From positions 62,001 through 126,000 of the forward strand of contig NZ_JAVREH010000003.1 of NCBI RefSeq assembly GCF_031845305.1: a stretch of 64,000 nt of DNA, given 5' to 3'. The stretch is from Jatrophihabitans_A lederbergiae. Lineage in GTDB: Bacteria > Actinomycetota > Actinomycetes > Mycobacteriales > Jatrophihabitantaceae. Below are positions 1 to 8,860 of this stretch, in pieces. The notes under the pieces were generated by a model. It did no database searches. It was not told where the DNA came from and worked only from the letters and a program-made list of their open reading frames with translations. A program made the translations under genes and the position numbers. The stretch's first letter is position 1; every line of letters starts with the position of its first letter.

Positions 1-1
1 T

Positions 2-1687
2 CCGGTGCTCGCGAACCGGTTCCGGGTGGCGGGACTGACACACCTGACTGCCGTCAGTGGCACGAACTGCTCGATCTTGATCGGTGCCGTCGCGCTGGTG
101 TTGCGGCGGATGAAGGCGTCGCCGCGGACGATCGCGGTGCTGGGCGGGGTGGTGCTGGTCGGGTTTGTGGTGATCGCCCGACCGTCACCGAGCGTGCTGC
201 GGGCCGCGCTGATGGCTGCGATCGCGCTGACGGCGTTGGCTTCCGGACGGCAGCGCGGGGCGGTGCCGGTCCTAGCGGCATCCGTGTTGGGACTGCTGCT
301 GTGGCAGCCTTCCTTGGCGGTGGACCTGGGTTTCACGCTGTCGGTGGCGGCGACGGCGGCGCTGATGCTGATTGCCCCCGGATGGGCGGATGCCCTGGCC
401 CGGCGGGGTGTGCCGACGGGTCTGGCGGAGCCGCTGGCGGTTGCCGCGGCAGCCCACCTCACCACCGTTCCGATCATCGCGGGGATCAGCGGCCGGATCA
501 GTCTGGTCGCGATCCCGGCGAACCTGCTCGCCGAACCGGTGGTGGCCGCGGCGACTGTGCTCGGGGTGCTGGCTGCGGTGACGTCGGTGCTCTGCCTACC
601 GCTTGGTGCGCTCTTGGCGCAACTGGCCGGCTGGCCGTGCCGCTGGCTGGTGTGGGTAGCGGAGTATTTCGGCTCGTTGCCGGGCGCGTCGCTGCCCTGG
701 CCGTCCGGGGTGCCGGGTGGGCTGCTGCTGATGGCGTTGTCGGTGGGGACCGCGCTCGCCTGTCGGCACAGCGGGGTCCGGGTGCTGTTCGCCGTGGGCG
801 TGGCGGTCGGCGTGCTGGTGCAGATACCGGGACGCGCTGTCGTGGTGGCGTGGCCGCCGCACGGCTGGGTCATCGTGGCGTGCGATATCGGCCAGGGCGA
901 CGCACTGGTGCTCAATGCCGGTGGCGGAAGTGCGGTGGTGGTGGACGCCGGCCCGGACCCGGTCGCGGTGGACCGGTGCCTGCACGAGCTGGGCGTGACC
1001 CGGGTGCCGTTGCTGGTGCTGAGCCATTCCCACCTCGACCACGTCGGCGGCCTGTCCGGGGTGTTGCACGAGCGCGAGGTCGGACGGGTGCTGACCTCGC
1101 CGCTGAGCGAGCCGGTGACCGGTCATCGGCTGGTGCTGAATGTGCTGGCGACCCGCGGTTTGCGGCTGGAGCAGGTCAGCGCCGGCGCCACGCTGGATGC
1201 CGGGGGAGTGCACCTTGACGTCCTCGGGCCGAGGCAGTTGTTTCACGGCACCCGGTCGGATCCGAACAACTCATCCGTGGTCATGCGAGCGGCCATCGGT
1301 GGTACCCGCGTCCTGCTGCCCGGTGACGCCGAGCTGGAGGCCCAGGACGACTTGCTGGCATCGGGTGTGGATCTGCGGGCGGACATCCTCAAGGTGCCGC
1401 ACCACGGCAGCGCGTACTCCGATCCGGCATTCCTGCAGGCGGTGCACGCCCGGCTGGCGCTGGTGTCGGTCGGATTGGGCAACGACTACGGTCACCCGTC
1501 ACCGTTGCTGATCGCCGAGCTCGCGCGGTTGGGTGTGCCGACTCGCCGAACTGACCAGGACGGTGACATCGCGGTCGTCCGTGACGGCAGCCGGCTTGTG
1601 CCGGTGGTGCACTCGACACGGACGGGTAACGCCAGGGGGCCACCGTCCTCCGGCCGTGCGCATTGCCTTTGGCCGCACCAGGCGTAG
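2..1687 (+). CDS. comEC: ComEC/Rec2-family DNA internalisation protein, 3' part
   Basis: This is the C-terminal ~560 residues of a ComEC-type membrane channel. The frame is open from base 2, so the true start lies before the window. The visible part begins inside the competence domain (motif LTHLTAVSGTN near residue 12), followed by several hydrophobic segments to about residue 285. A metallo-beta-lactamase domain then carries HSHLDH near residue 340 and PHHGS near residue 464. ComEC proteins pass single-stranded DNA across the membrane. In actinobacteria the gene usually precedes holA, as here. The last ~25 residues are basic and low in complexity and may be a poorly conserved tail. Confidence 0.93.
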   Translation, partial: PVLANRFRVAGLTHLTAVSGTNCSILIGAVALVLRRMKASPRTIAVLGGVVLVGFVVIARPSPSVLRAALMAAIALTALASGRQRGAVPVLAASVLGLLLWQPSLAVDLGFTLSVAATAALMLIAPGWADALARRGVPTGLAEPLAVAAAAHLTTVPIIAGISGRISLVAIPANLLAEPVVAAATVLGVLAAVTSVLCLPLGALLAQLAGWPCRWLVWVAEYFGSLPGASLPWPSGVPGGLLLMALSVGTALACRHSGVRVLFAVGVAVGVLVQIPGRAVVVAWPPHGWVIVACDIGQGDALVLNAGGGSAVVVDAGPDPVAVDRCLHELGVTRVPLLVLSHSHLDHVGGLSGVLHEREVGRVLTSPLSEPVTGHRLVLNVLATRGLRLEQVSAGATLDAGGVHLDVLGPRQLFHGTRSDPNNSSVVMRAAIGGTRVLLPGDAELEAQDDLLASGVDLRADILKVPHHGSAYSDPAFLQAVHARLALVSVGLGNDYGHPSPLLIAELARLGVPTRRTDQDGDIAVVRDGSRLVPVVHSTRTGNARGPPSSGRAHCLWPHQA

Positions 1688-1891
1688 ACGGAATGCAGCC
1701 CAGCCGCGATCTGCCGTCGGCTCAGTTCGATGGCGTAGCGGGCCGCGGTGGTCTCGAACGCCGCTTATCTCCGGCGATCAGCAACCCGGCTGGACACCTC
1801 GGGCCGGGACCGCGCCACTCGTCCACGGCTCGGCACCCGCCGCCGTGCCGGGCTCCGCCGCGTTGTCGGTCGCGCATGAAATCATTTTCAG

Positions 1892-2896
1892 GTGCCGACC
1901 CCCGCCGCTAGCCGCCAACCCGCTGACCGGTCGGCTGCCGAGCCGATCGCACCGCTGACGCTCGTGGTCGGCGATGAGGAGTTCCTCGTCAGCCGCGCCC
2001 TTGATGATCTGCGGCATGCCGCACTGGAAGAGGACCCGGACACCGAGGTGCATGAGGTCGAAGCATCCACGGTGGACTCGGTCGAGCTGATCCAGCTGCT
2101 CAGCCCGTCCCTTTTCGGTGGCCGGCGGGTCGTGATGCTGCGCTCGGCACAGGACCTTCCGGCGGCCGTCGCCACGACGGTCGTACCGATGCTGCTCGAT
2201 CCAGGCCCGGATGCTGCCGTGGTCGTCCAGCACGTCGGCGGAGCCAAGGGCAAGGCGACACTGGACAAGGTCCGCAAGGCCAAGGCGACCGAGATCGTCT
2301 GCGCCAAGCTGACCCGGCCGGAGGACCGGCAGGCGTTCTTGCGCAGCGAGGTCCGCCGGTTCAAGGGCAAGATCACCGCCGACGCCGCCAGTGCAGTGCT
2401 GGACGCCGTCGGCAGCGACCTGCGTGAGATCTCAGCCGTCATCGCACAGCTTGTTGGCGACACCGGCGGCTCCATCGACGCGGCCGCGGTTGCGGCCTAC
2501 CACCGTGGTCGTGCCGAGGTCACCGGATTCGCGGTGGCCGACCAAGCTGTGATCGGCAACGTTGCCGCCGCCCTGACCAACCTGCGATGGGCCCTGAACG
2601 TGGGGGTCGCCCCGGTTCTCGTCGCGGATGCGCTGGCCGACGGCATCCGATCAGTCGCTCGGGTAGTCGGAGCCGGCCCGGGGGACCCGTTCAGGCTCGC
2701 TCAGTCACTCGGCATGCCGCCGTGGAAGGTCAAGCGCGCCCGGACGCAGTCCAACGGTTGGACCGAGCCCGGCCTGCGCAGGGCGCTCGGCGTGGTCGCG
2801 GCACTGAACGCCGATGTCAAGGGAGCAGCTGCCGATCCGGAGTACGCCCTGGAGTCGGCCGTCCGCAAAATCGCCGCCGCCCGAAGCGCCCGCTGA
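1892..2896 (+). CDS. holA: DNA polymerase III subunit delta
   Basis: The protein has 334 residues, the usual length for HolA, the delta subunit of the clamp-loader complex that opens the beta clamp. The family-typical N-terminus LTLVVGDEEFLVSRAL lies at residues ~22-37. A RecA-like ATPase-fold region follows and then an all-alpha C-terminal domain. The GTG at 1892 is used as start. The usual actinobacterial order comEC-holA-rpsT (rpsT on the opposite strand) is kept. The 204 bases after comEC hold no gene I can support. Confidence 0.93.
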   Translation: MPTPAASRQPADRSAAEPIAPLTLVVGDEEFLVSRALDDLRHAALEEDPDTEVHEVEASTVDSVELIQLLSPSLFGGRRVVMLRSAQDLPAAVATTVVPMLLDPGPDAAVVVQHVGGAKGKATLDKVRKAKATEIVCAKLTRPEDRQAFLRSEVRRFKGKITADAASAVLDAVGSDLREISAVIAQLVGDTGGSIDAAAVAAYHRGRAEVTGFAVADQAVIGNVAAALTNLRWALNVGVAPVLVADALADGIRSVARVVGAGPGDPFRLAQSLGMPPWKVKRARTQSNGWTEPGLRRALGVVAALNADVKGAAADPEYALESAVRKIAAARSAR

Positions 2897-3111
2897 ACCA
2901 GATCGCCCGCTGCCCACAAATGTTCGCTAACGGTCGGCGTTTGACCTGGCCTGTGGTCGCTCTGGCGACCCGGTGGTAGGTCGATCGGGCAGCAGCCGCT
3001 GAGGCGCCAGCAGCCAACCACCGGCGGACAACGATTGGCAGGCAGCGACCCGCGGACAGCAACCGGCTGGCAAGCGCTGCGCCCTCGCAGCGCCATGCGG
3101 GCAGCACAAAA

Positions 3112-3143
3112 CCCGCGTACCGGCCAGGTGGCCAGCGCGCGGG
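3112..3143 (-). terminator. Intrinsic terminator downstream of rpsT
   Basis: An outer stem pairs 3112-3117 with 3138-3143 (CCCGCG with CGCGGG). An inner stem pairs GGCCA with TGGCC at 3122-3133. Read on the minus strand, the hairpin is followed by TTTT. It lies just beyond the rpsT stop codon, as expected for a factor-independent terminator of that gene. Confidence 0.6.
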
Positions 3144-3162
3144 CTGGAAAGTATGCGGCTGC

Positions 3163-3423
3163 TTAGAGAGCGCTGACGCGGTGCGCCATCGCGGACTTCT
3201 TGTTCGCTGCCTGGTTGGCGTGGATGACGCCCTTGCTGACGGCCTTGTCCAGCTGACGGGAGGCACTCACCAGAGCGGTGCTCGCCTTGTCCTTGTCGCC
3301 CGACTCGGCGGCCTCACGGAAGGAACGGATAGACGTCTTCAGCGCGCTCTTGACGCTCTTGTTGCGCTGCCGAGCCGCCTCGTTCGTGCGGATCCGCTTG
3401 ATCTGGGACTTGATGTTCGCCAC
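3163..3423 (-). CDS. rpsT: 30S ribosomal protein S20
   Basis: The protein has 86 residues, very basic and Ala-rich, beginning MANIKSQIKRIRTNEAARQR, which is diagnostic of S20. S20 binds 16S rRNA early in small-subunit assembly. The start is GTG. The gene is convergent with holA and is followed by a hairpin terminator. Its place between holA and lepA is the standard actinobacterial arrangement. Confidence 0.97.
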   Translation of the reverse strand: MANIKSQIKRIRTNEAARQRNKSVKSALKTSIRSFREAAESGDKDKASTALVSASRQLDKAVSKGVIHANQAANKKSAMAHRVSAL

Positions 3424-3541
3424 GAAGTTGCCTCAAATGCCGATCGTTGATGTGAAACCTTGGTCGCCGCGCTGTCGCGGACAACCTCGCCAGATTACCA
3501 GTGCGCAACACGCCGCCCCAAATCCCTGGGGGACGGCAGCG

Positions 3542-3922
3542 TCAGGCGCGGACGGTGACCAGCTCGAACCGGGTGTACAGGAACGTCCGTACCGAGTTCG
3601 GGTCCGACAGTACGTCGGTGACCGGCCCGTCCTCGGCGCCGTCCAGGCCGAAGGCCAGCGCGGTGCCGTTCTCGAAGTACACCGGGCTGTCCACCGGGGC
3701 GACATCGGTCAACCGGACCATCACGTAGCGGTCGCCGATCTCGGCGATCAGGCTGGTCGCCTCGGCGTCCTCGCCCGGTGCCTCGGCGGTGTGGACGGAC
3801 AGCACCTGCTGCCAGTCGTCCTCGCCGCCGGGGGAGGTGTTCACCAGGTCGCCGGCCAGCAGGGCGGTGGCGGGAATGCGGTATTCGGTGACGGCGCGTG
3901 GGTCCGGAGCAGGCTGGGTCAT
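3542..3922 (-). CDS. Conserved-looking protein of unknown function, 126 aa
   Basis: I do not recognise this family. The 126-residue product is acidic and soluble, without a signal peptide or membrane segment, and looks like a small all-beta domain (alternating hydrophobic stretches such as YVMVRLTDV and FLYTRFELVTV). The ATG start and codon bias fit a real gene. It lies between rpsT and lepA, transcribed away from lepA. Confidence 0.65.
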   Translation of the reverse strand: MTQPAPDPRAVTEYRIPATALLAGDLVNTSPGGEDDWQQVLSVHTAEAPGEDAEATSLIAEIGDRYVMVRLTDVAPVDSPVYFENGTALAFGLDGAEDGPVTDVLSDPNSVRTFLYTRFELVTVRA

Positions 3923-4200
3923 GGCCCCATCCTCGCATCCGGCACTGGCCGTGGCAGCACGTCGGCCGCTTGGCTACCCTTCCGCCGCGGCTCGAGTTGG
4001 TATGCCGTCGAGCCGCCATAGCGGCCGCTCGCTATACCAACCTGATACCAACCTGGTCACGCCAAGCGACCGCGGCCGAGCGGAATCCCCGCCCGTGCCG
4101 CTACCCGACCCCGGGCATGGGAGAATTGCGGGCAACGCCCCGCGCGAGCTGGGGTCGGTGCCGGGCAACCGGACTCGTCCAATCTTTCAGAGAGCAGCCT

Positions 4201-6054
4201 GTGCCCGCTATTCCGAGCCCCGCCGGCGCCACTCCGTCGGACCGCATCCGCAACTTCTCGATCATCGCTCACATCGACCACGGCAAGTCGACGCTGGCTG
4301 ATCAGATGCTGCGGCTGACCGGCGTGGTCGATTCGCGCCAGGCCCGGGCCCAGTACCTGGACCGGATGGACATCGAGCGCGAGCGCGGCATCACCATCAA
4401 GGCGCAGAACGTCCGGATGCCGTGGCAGTCGCGCTTAAATGGCACCGATTACACGCTGCACATGATCGACACCCCCGGCCACGTCGACTTCACCTACGAG
4501 GTCTCGCGCAGCCTCGCCGCCTGCGAGGGCGCGGTGCTGCTCGTCGACGCCGCCCAGGGCATCGAGGCGCAGACCCTGGCGAACCTGTATCTGGCGCTGG
4601 AGAACGACCTGCAGGTCATCCCGGTGCTGAACAAGATCGACCTGCCGGCCGCCCAGCCGGACCTGTACGCCGCCGAGCTCGCCCACATCATCGGCTGCGA
4701 TCCCGACGACGTGCTGCGGGTGTCGGCCAAGACCGGCCAGGGCATCGAGGACCTGCTGGACGTCATCTGCCGCGACGTCCCCCCGCCGGTGGGGGACGCC
4801 GACGCGCCGGCCCGCGCCATGATCTTCGACTCGGTCTATGACATCTACCGCGGCGTGATCACCTACGTCCGGGTCATCGACGGCAACATCGTGCCCCGGC
4901 AGAAGATCAAGATGATGTCCACCGGCGCCACCCACGAACTGCTGGAGGTCGGCGTCATCTCGCCCGAGCCCGTCCCGTCCAAGGGCCTGGGCGTCGGCGA
5001 GGTCGGTTACCTGATCACGGGGGTGAAGGACGTCCGGCAGTCCAAGGTCGGCGACACCGTCACCGACTCGGGCAAGCCGGCCACCGAGGCCCTCGGTGGC
5101 TACCGCGATCCCAACCCGATGGTCTATTCGGGCCTGTTCCCGATCGACGGCTCCGACTTTCCACTGCTGCGCGACGCCCTCGACCGGCTACGGCTCAACG
5201 ACGCCGCGCTGGTGTACGAGCCTGAATCGTCCGGCGCGCTGGGCTTCGGCTTCCGCTGCGGCTTCCTCGGACTGCTGCACCTCGAGATCACCAGAGACCG
5301 CCTCGAAAGAGAGTTCGGCCTCGACCTGATCTCGACCGCGCCCAACGTGGTGAACCGGGTGGTGCTCGAGGACGGCCGCGAGTTCGTGGTCACCAATCCG
5401 TCCGACTGGCCGTCCGGGCAGAAGATCGCGGACGTCTTCGAGCCGATCGTCAAGTCGATGATCATCGCGCCCAGCGAGTACGTCGGCGCGATCATGGAGC
5501 TGTGCCAGAGCCGGCGCGGCACCCTGCTCGGCATGGACTACCTGTCCGAGACCCGCGTCGAACTGCGCTACACGCTGCCGCTCGGCGAGATCATCTTCGA
5601 CTTCTTCGACGCCCTCAAGTCGCGCACCCGCGGCTACGCCAGCCTGGACTACGAGCAGGCCGGCGAGCAGAACGCCGACCTGGTGAAGGTCGACATCCTG
5701 CTGCAGGGCGAGCCGGTGGACGCGTTCTCGGCGATCGTGCACAAGGACAAGGCCTATGCCTACGGCGTGATGATGACGACGAAGCTGCGCGAGCTGATCC
5801 CGCGCCAGCAGTTCGAGGTGCCGATCCAGGCCGCCATCGGCGCTCGGGTCATCGCCCGCGAGAGCATCCGCGCCATCCGCAAGGACGTGCTTGCCAAGTG
5901 CTACGGCGGTGACATCACCCGTAAGCGCAAGCTGCTCGAGAAGCAGAAAGAGGGCAAGAAGCGGATGAAGATGGTGGGACGGGTCGAGGTGCCGCAGGAG
6001 GCGTTCATCGCGGCGCTGTCCACCACCGAGTCACCCGACTCCGGCAAGCGGTAA
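4201..6054 (+). CDS. lepA: Elongation factor 4 (LepA)
   Basis: A ribosome-associated GTPase of 617 residues (E. coli LepA has 599) that back-translocates or remodels stalled ribosomes and aids initiation or assembly. G1 is AHIDHGKS near residue 22, G3 is DTPGH, G4 is NKID and G5 is SAKTG. The LepA-specific C-terminal domain follows, ending in a Lys-rich stretch (KRKLLEKQKEGKKRMK). The frame stays open ~300 bases upstream, but that part has no LepA homology, so the GTG at 4201 is chosen. One TTA leucine codon lies near 4432. Confidence 0.96.
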   Translation: MPAIPSPAGATPSDRIRNFSIIAHIDHGKSTLADQMLRLTGVVDSRQARAQYLDRMDIERERGITIKAQNVRMPWQSRLNGTDYTLHMIDTPGHVDFTYEVSRSLAACEGAVLLVDAAQGIEAQTLANLYLALENDLQVIPVLNKIDLPAAQPDLYAAELAHIIGCDPDDVLRVSAKTGQGIEDLLDVICRDVPPPVGDADAPARAMIFDSVYDIYRGVITYVRVIDGNIVPRQKIKMMSTGATHELLEVGVISPEPVPSKGLGVGEVGYLITGVKDVRQSKVGDTVTDSGKPATEALGGYRDPNPMVYSGLFPIDGSDFPLLRDALDRLRLNDAALVYEPESSGALGFGFRCGFLGLLHLEITRDRLEREFGLDLISTAPNVVNRVVLEDGREFVVTNPSDWPSGQKIADVFEPIVKSMIIAPSEYVGAIMELCQSRRGTLLGMDYLSETRVELRYTLPLGEIIFDFFDALKSRTRGYASLDYEQAGEQNADLVKVDILLQGEPVDAFSAIVHKDKAYAYGVMMTTKLRELIPRQQFEVPIQAAIGARVIARESIRAIRKDVLAKCYGGDITRKRKLLEKQKEGKKRMKMVGRVEVPQEAFIAALSTTESPDSGKR

Positions 6055-6057
6055 GAA

Positions 6058-6609
6058 GTGATGCACGATTTCGCGTTGCGCGATCACAGTGGCCTGGTCA
6101 TCGCGCTGCCGGAGCTGGAGTCGTTGATCGGGCACTGGCGGTCTCGCTACGACGCGGCGGTGAGTGGCGTGCCGGCGCACGTGACCCTGCTGGTGCCCTG
6201 GGTACCGCCGGCCGAGATCACCGAGGCCGACCTGGATGCGGTCGCGCAGCTGGCCAGGAGCTGGCCGCCGTTCAACGTGAGCTTCCGCGACTTCGGGGTC
6301 TTCGAGAACCGGCACGGTCCGGACGTGTACTGGCTCTCGCCCGAGCCGACGGATGAGTTCCTGGCGCTGATCGACGATGTGCTGAGCTGCTGGCCTGACT
6401 ACCCGCCGTACGAGGGTGTGCACGGCGACGACGTGACGCCGCACCTGACGGTGTCCAGCAGCGTCGCGGCGGCCGAGCTGGAAGAGATGCTGTCGACCGT
6501 GCGTGGGCAACTGCCGATCACCGCCCGGGCCGATCGGATCAGCGTGCTGGAGGTCAGCGACGGCCGCTGCGTCACCCGGACGTCATTCCGGCTCACCGGC
6601 AAGCGCTGA
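6058..6609 (+). CDS. 2'-5' RNA ligase-like 2H phosphoesterase
   Basis: The 183-residue protein carries the two H-x-T/S motifs of the 2H phosphoesterase superfamily: PAHVTLLVP near residue 40 and TPHLTVS near residue 125. These enzymes hydrolyse or ligate cyclic or 2'-5' RNA phosphodiesters; the substrate here cannot be deduced. Start could be GTG 6058 or ATG 6061. It begins four bases after the lepA stop and is probably cotranscribed with lepA. Confidence 0.85.
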   Translation: MMHDFALRDHSGLVIALPELESLIGHWRSRYDAAVSGVPAHVTLLVPWVPPAEITEADLDAVAQLARSWPPFNVSFRDFGVFENRHGPDVYWLSPEPTDEFLALIDDVLSCWPDYPPYEGVHGDDVTPHLTVSSSVAAAELEEMLSTVRGQLPITARADRISVLEVSDGRCVTRTSFRLTGKR

Positions 6610-6617
6610 ACCACGCC

Positions 6618-6719
6618 CAGCAGTCCGACAGGTCCAGCAGCCCGGCAGGCTCAGCAGCCCGGCAGGCTCAGCAGCCCGGCAGGCTCAGCAGTCCGACAGG
6701 CTCAGCAGTCCGACAGGCT
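6618..6719. repeat. 17-bp tandem repeat, six copies
   Basis: Six head-to-tail copies of a 17-base unit, CAGCAGYCCGRCAGGCT, fill the gap between two convergent genes. Copies 1, 5 and 6 have TCCGACAGG; copies 2-4 have CCCGGCAGG. Copy 1 ends in GTC rather than GCT. The last copy runs into the stop codon of the downstream minus-strand gene. There are no spacers, so it is not a CRISPR array. Confidence 0.9.
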
Positions 6720-7546
6720 CAGCGGAGGCCGGCGAACAGATCTATCTCGGGCACCGGCGAACCGGTCGGGTCCTGGATGCGGACGAACGTCTCGACACCC
6801 ATCAGCTCGGTGAACCGCTCTTTGCCCATCCGCAGAAAGAAGATGTTCTCGCCCTGGCTGGCATGCGCGGCGAGCGCGTCGAACTTCTGGCCGCCGAACT
6901 CGGTGGTGTCCACCCAGGTCGTGATCTGCTCGTCCGGCAGCCCGATCTCGGGTAGCTGCTCGCCCTCGGCGGCCTCGTCCCAGTCGGCTCCGAGCTCGCG
7001 CATGAGGGCGCCGAACTCCGCCATCTTGGACCGCGGCGCCGTGGTCCAGTAGACCTTCGCCGGCAGGTCGGTCGCGGCGAGTGCGGCCATCGTGACCCGG
7101 TGCGCCTGGATGTGGTCCGGATGGCCGTAGAACCCGTTCTCGTCATAGGTGACGACCACATCGGGCCGGTAGTGGCGCAGCAGCTTCGCCAGCCGGCCGG
7201 CCGCCTCGTCCACCGGGGTGCTCCAGAACGATCCGGGTGAGTGATTGGTCGGCCAACCCATCATTCCGGAGTCGGCGTAGTCGAGTAGTTCCAGGTCGCT
7301 GATGTTGAGCGCAGCGCAGCTCTGGGCCAGCTCTCGCCGGCGTAGCTGGATGACCGCCTCCGGATCGTGGCCCGGGTCGCCGGGCTTCACGCCAGCCGGC
7401 CCGTCCCCACACCGGCCGTCCGTGCAGGTGACCAGCACCGTCCGGATGCCCTCAGCCGCCGCCCGTGCGAGCACCCCGCCGGTTCCGGTGGCCTCGTCGT
7501 CCGGGTGCGCGTGTACCGCCATCAGGGTGAGCGGGTGATCGGTCAT
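6719..7546 (-). CDS. mca: Mycothiol S-conjugate amidase-like PIG-L deacetylase
   Basis: A 275-residue zinc-dependent PIG-L/LmbE-family deacetylase. The metal-binding motif AHPDDE lies at residues ~13-18 and HPDH near residue 143. Length and sequence fit Mca, which cleaves mycothiol-toxin adducts to a mercapturic acid for export. The paralogue MshB, which deacetylates GlcNAc-Ins during mycothiol synthesis, is the main alternative. Either assignment implies a mycothiol-using actinobacterium. Confidence 0.82.
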   Translation of the reverse strand: MTDHPLTLMAVHAHPDDEATGTGGVLARAAAEGIRTVLVTCTDGRCGDGPAGVKPGDPGHDPEAVIQLRRRELAQSCAALNISDLELLDYADSGMMGWPTNHSPGSFWSTPVDEAAGRLAKLLRHYRPDVVVTYDENGFYGHPDHIQAHRVTMAALAATDLPAKVYWTTAPRSKMAEFGALMRELGADWDEAAEGEQLPEIGLPDEQITTWVDTTEFGGQKFDALAAHASQGENIFFLRMGKERFTELMGVETFVRIQDPTGSPVPEIDLFAGLR

Positions 7547-7621
7547 GTCAGCAGCTTAGAGCCGAAGCTCCGGCTGACGCGCTCCGGACGATGCCGAGAG
7601 TCGATCCAGCTGGGCGCCAGG

Positions 7622-8791
7622 TCAGCCGAGCGCGCCCCGCACCGACACGTGGCCCTTGAGCAGGTTGCGGGCGATCGTCCGGCGCTGGATCTCGTCCGTG
7701 CCCTCATAAATCCGCAGCAGCCGCAGCTCGCGGTACCAGCGCTCCACCGGCAGCTCTCGCGTGTAACCCATGCCGCCGTGGATCTGCAGCACCCGGTCGA
7801 CGATCTCGTTCGCCTTGACGCCGCCGTACAGCTTCGCCACCGACTGGGCATGCCGGGAATCGATGCCGGAGTCCACCTGGAACGCCGCCGACAGCACCAG
7901 CCAGCGCAGCGCCTCGATCTCGACCGCGGAGTCGGCGATCATCCACTGGATGGCCTGCCGCTCGGCGATGGGCTGGCCGAAGGTGACGCGGTTCTTGGCA
8001 TGCTCGATCGCCATCTCCACCAGCCGCTCGCAGGCGCCGATCGCGCGAGCCGGCAGCAGGTAGCGACCGCGGCCGATCCACTGCAGCGCCAAGGCGAAGC
8101 CCTGCCCGACCTCGCCGAGGATGTTGCGGGACGGCACCCGCACCTCGTCGAAGATCAGGGCGGCCGGACCCCACTCGCCCATGGTGTCGATAGGCTCGGA
8201 CTTCCAGCCCATGTCCCGGTCCACCAGAAAGCACGTGACGCCGCCGTTCACGCCCTTGTCGGGGTCGGTCACCGCGAACACCATGGTGAAGTCGGCGTCC
8301 GTGCCGCGGGTGATGAACGTCTTCTCGCCGTTGAGAATCCAGTCGTCACCGTCCTGGCGCGCCGACGTCCGGATGGCCGAGGCGTCCGATCCCGCGCCCG
8401 GCTCGGTGATCGCGAAGCACGAGATGCGCTCGCCCGCGATGGTCGGCAGCAGGTACTCCCGCTGCTGGTCCTCGCTGGCGGAAAACAGGATGTTGTCCGC
8501 CGCGCCACCGAAGTAGAAGGGGACGAAGGAGCGCCCGAGTTCGGCCTCGATCAGCGCGGTCATCGTCGCGCTCAGCCCCATGCCGCCGTACTCGGTCGGC
8601 GTCTGGATGCCCCAGAAGCCGAACTGCCGGGCCTTGGCCTGCAACTCGTGCAGCTCGTCCTTGCTGATGCCTGGTTCGCCGGCGCGCTCTCGGCGCAGCA
8701 CGGTCTGCTCCAGCGGCTGGATCTCGCGCTGGACGAAATTGCGTACCCAGTCGCGGGTCTGGCGCTCTTCTTCGGACAGCGAGAAATCCAT
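7622..8791 (-). CDS. Acyl-CoA dehydrogenase
   Basis: A 389-residue FAD-dependent acyl-CoA dehydrogenase. The family signature AITEPGAGSDASAIRTSA lies near residue 120. The C-terminus has RIYEGTDEIQRR, typical of the FAD-binding end of the fold. It catalyses alpha,beta-desaturation of an acyl-CoA; chain specificity is not readable. The ATG at 8791 is preferred over one ten codons upstream because GAAGAAGGG lies at ideal spacing. The next gene on the same strand encodes an MDR reductase. Confidence 0.9.
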   Translation of the reverse strand: MDFSLSEEERQTRDWVRNFVQREIQPLEQTVLRRERAGEPGISKDELHELQAKARQFGFWGIQTPTEYGGMGLSATMTALIEAELGRSFVPFYFGGAADNILFSASEDQQREYLLPTIAGERISCFAITEPGAGSDASAIRTSARQDGDDWILNGEKTFITRGTDADFTMVFAVTDPDKGVNGGVTCFLVDRDMGWKSEPIDTMGEWGPAALIFDEVRVPSRNILGEVGQGFALALQWIGRGRYLLPARAIGACERLVEMAIEHAKNRVTFGQPIAERQAIQWMIADSAVEIEALRWLVLSAAFQVDSGIDSRHAQSVAKLYGGVKANEIVDRVLQIHGGMGYTRELPVERWYRELRLLRIYEGTDEIQRRTIARNLLKGHVSVRGALG

Positions 8792-8860
8792 GACGGCGAT
8801 CCCTTCTTCCAAACCAAACACAGTGTTAGCGATCGTGGCAACGAATGTAACCGGTCTAGT

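Noticed and set aside
3898..4200. Possible N-terminal extension of LepA
   Set aside because: The frame stays open but carries no LepA homology and overlaps the divergent gene's start region. GTG 4201 gives the family-standard N-terminus.
6618..6719. Tandem repeat as a CRISPR array
   Set aside because: Units are 17 bases and contiguous with no spacers, and no cas gene is in the window.
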